NCBI GenBank assembly: GCA_007118195.1
Contig: SKSA01000303.1
Location: forward strand, 1 to 14,833
Direction: 5' to 3'
DNA from: Anaerobacillus sp.
Lineage (GTDB): Bacteria; Bacillota; Bacilli; Bacillales; Anaerobacillaceae
DNA: 14,833 nt
Shown: piece by piece, positions 14,778 through 14,833 of the stretch
Numbering within the stretch: position 1 is the first letter of the stretch
Layout of the letters: each line of letters starts with the position of its first letter
Notes under the pieces: generated by a model
What the model was told of the DNA's origin: nothing
Database searches by the model: none
What the model saw: only the letters and a program-made list of their open reading frames with translations
Position numbers and translations under genes: made by a program

Positions 14778-14833
14778 TGTTGTTCCTTCTCCTTAATGGC
14801 AGAATGGGCCTTTTGTTGCGCACTTTTAACATC
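14774..14833 (-). CDS. fliO: C-terminal end of FliO (partial, runs off the window)
   Basis: The last 19 codons of an open frame enter from the right edge, reading DVKSAQQKAHSAIKEKEQQ, and stop at TGA 14774-14776. The TGA overlaps the fliP ATG by four bases. Identity is inferred from position: fliO precedes fliP in Bacillus and most flagellar operons. The hydrophilic Lys/Gln/Glu-rich tail fits the cytoplasmic end of FliO, the membrane chaperone for FliP assembly. The sequence itself is too short to prove it, and the same frame stays open to the window edge. Confidence 0.68.
   Translation of the reverse strand, partial: DVKSAQQKAHSAIKEKEQQ

Noticed and set aside
1..14833. CRISPR array, tRNA, rRNA, insertion sequence or phage genes
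   Set aside because: No regularly spaced direct repeats, cloverleaf-like sequence, transposase or integrase motifs were seen; coding density on one strand is near complete.

Overview
The window is a stretch of a flagellar and chemotaxis (fla/che) superoperon from a low-GC Gram-positive bacterium, most likely a member of the Bacillaceae. The DNA is AT-rich, the ribosome binding sites are strong AGGAGG types, TTG and GTG starts are common, and the gene set and order (fliO-fliP-fliQ-fliR-flhB-flhA-flhF-flhG-cheB-cheA-cheW-cheC-cheD-sigD) match the Bacillus subtilis operon. CheC and CheD together with a FliA-type sigma D also fit Firmicutes. Every credible gene lies on the minus strand, so transcription runs from the high-coordinate end to the low-coordinate end.

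Layout in transcription order. (1) 14833-11957: the last codons of fliO, then fliP, fliQ, fliR and flhB, which form the core of the flagellar type III export gate. (2) 11909-9873: flhA, the large export-gate subunit with a cytoplasmic docking domain. (3) 9873-7839: flhF and flhG, the SRP-type GTPase and MinD-type ATPase that set flagellar position and number. (4) 7810-3039: cheB, cheA, cheW, cheC and cheD, which supply receptor methylesterase, histidine kinase, coupling protein, CheY-P phosphatase and receptor deamidase. (5) 3039-2722: a small two-helix membrane protein of unknown function between cheD and sigD, a place where B. subtilis has no gene. (6) 2710-1940: sigD. (7) 1884-505: a FapA/DUF342 beta-helix protein. 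(8) 402-82: a small charged protein of unknown function. Positions 1-81 hold no gene.

The genes are packed tightly. Many junctions overlap by 1, 4 or 8 bases (fliO/fliP, fliQ/fliR, flhA/flhF, flhF/flhG, cheW/cheC, cheC/cheD, cheD/orf105), which implies translational coupling. The largest gap is 102 bases, between the fapA-like gene and the last small gene. No convincing promoter or intrinsic terminator was found, so the window reads as the interior and tail of one long transcript. Several starts are better placed downstream of the longest open frame: fapA-like, sigD, cheW, flhG and flhB.

No mobile element, CRISPR array, tRNA or rRNA was seen. I did not find a new biological system. The parts that are not textbook are the two uncharacterised small genes flanking the sigD/fapA block, the start-site arrangements at sigD and cheA, and a possible dispersed-repeat fragment at the left edge.
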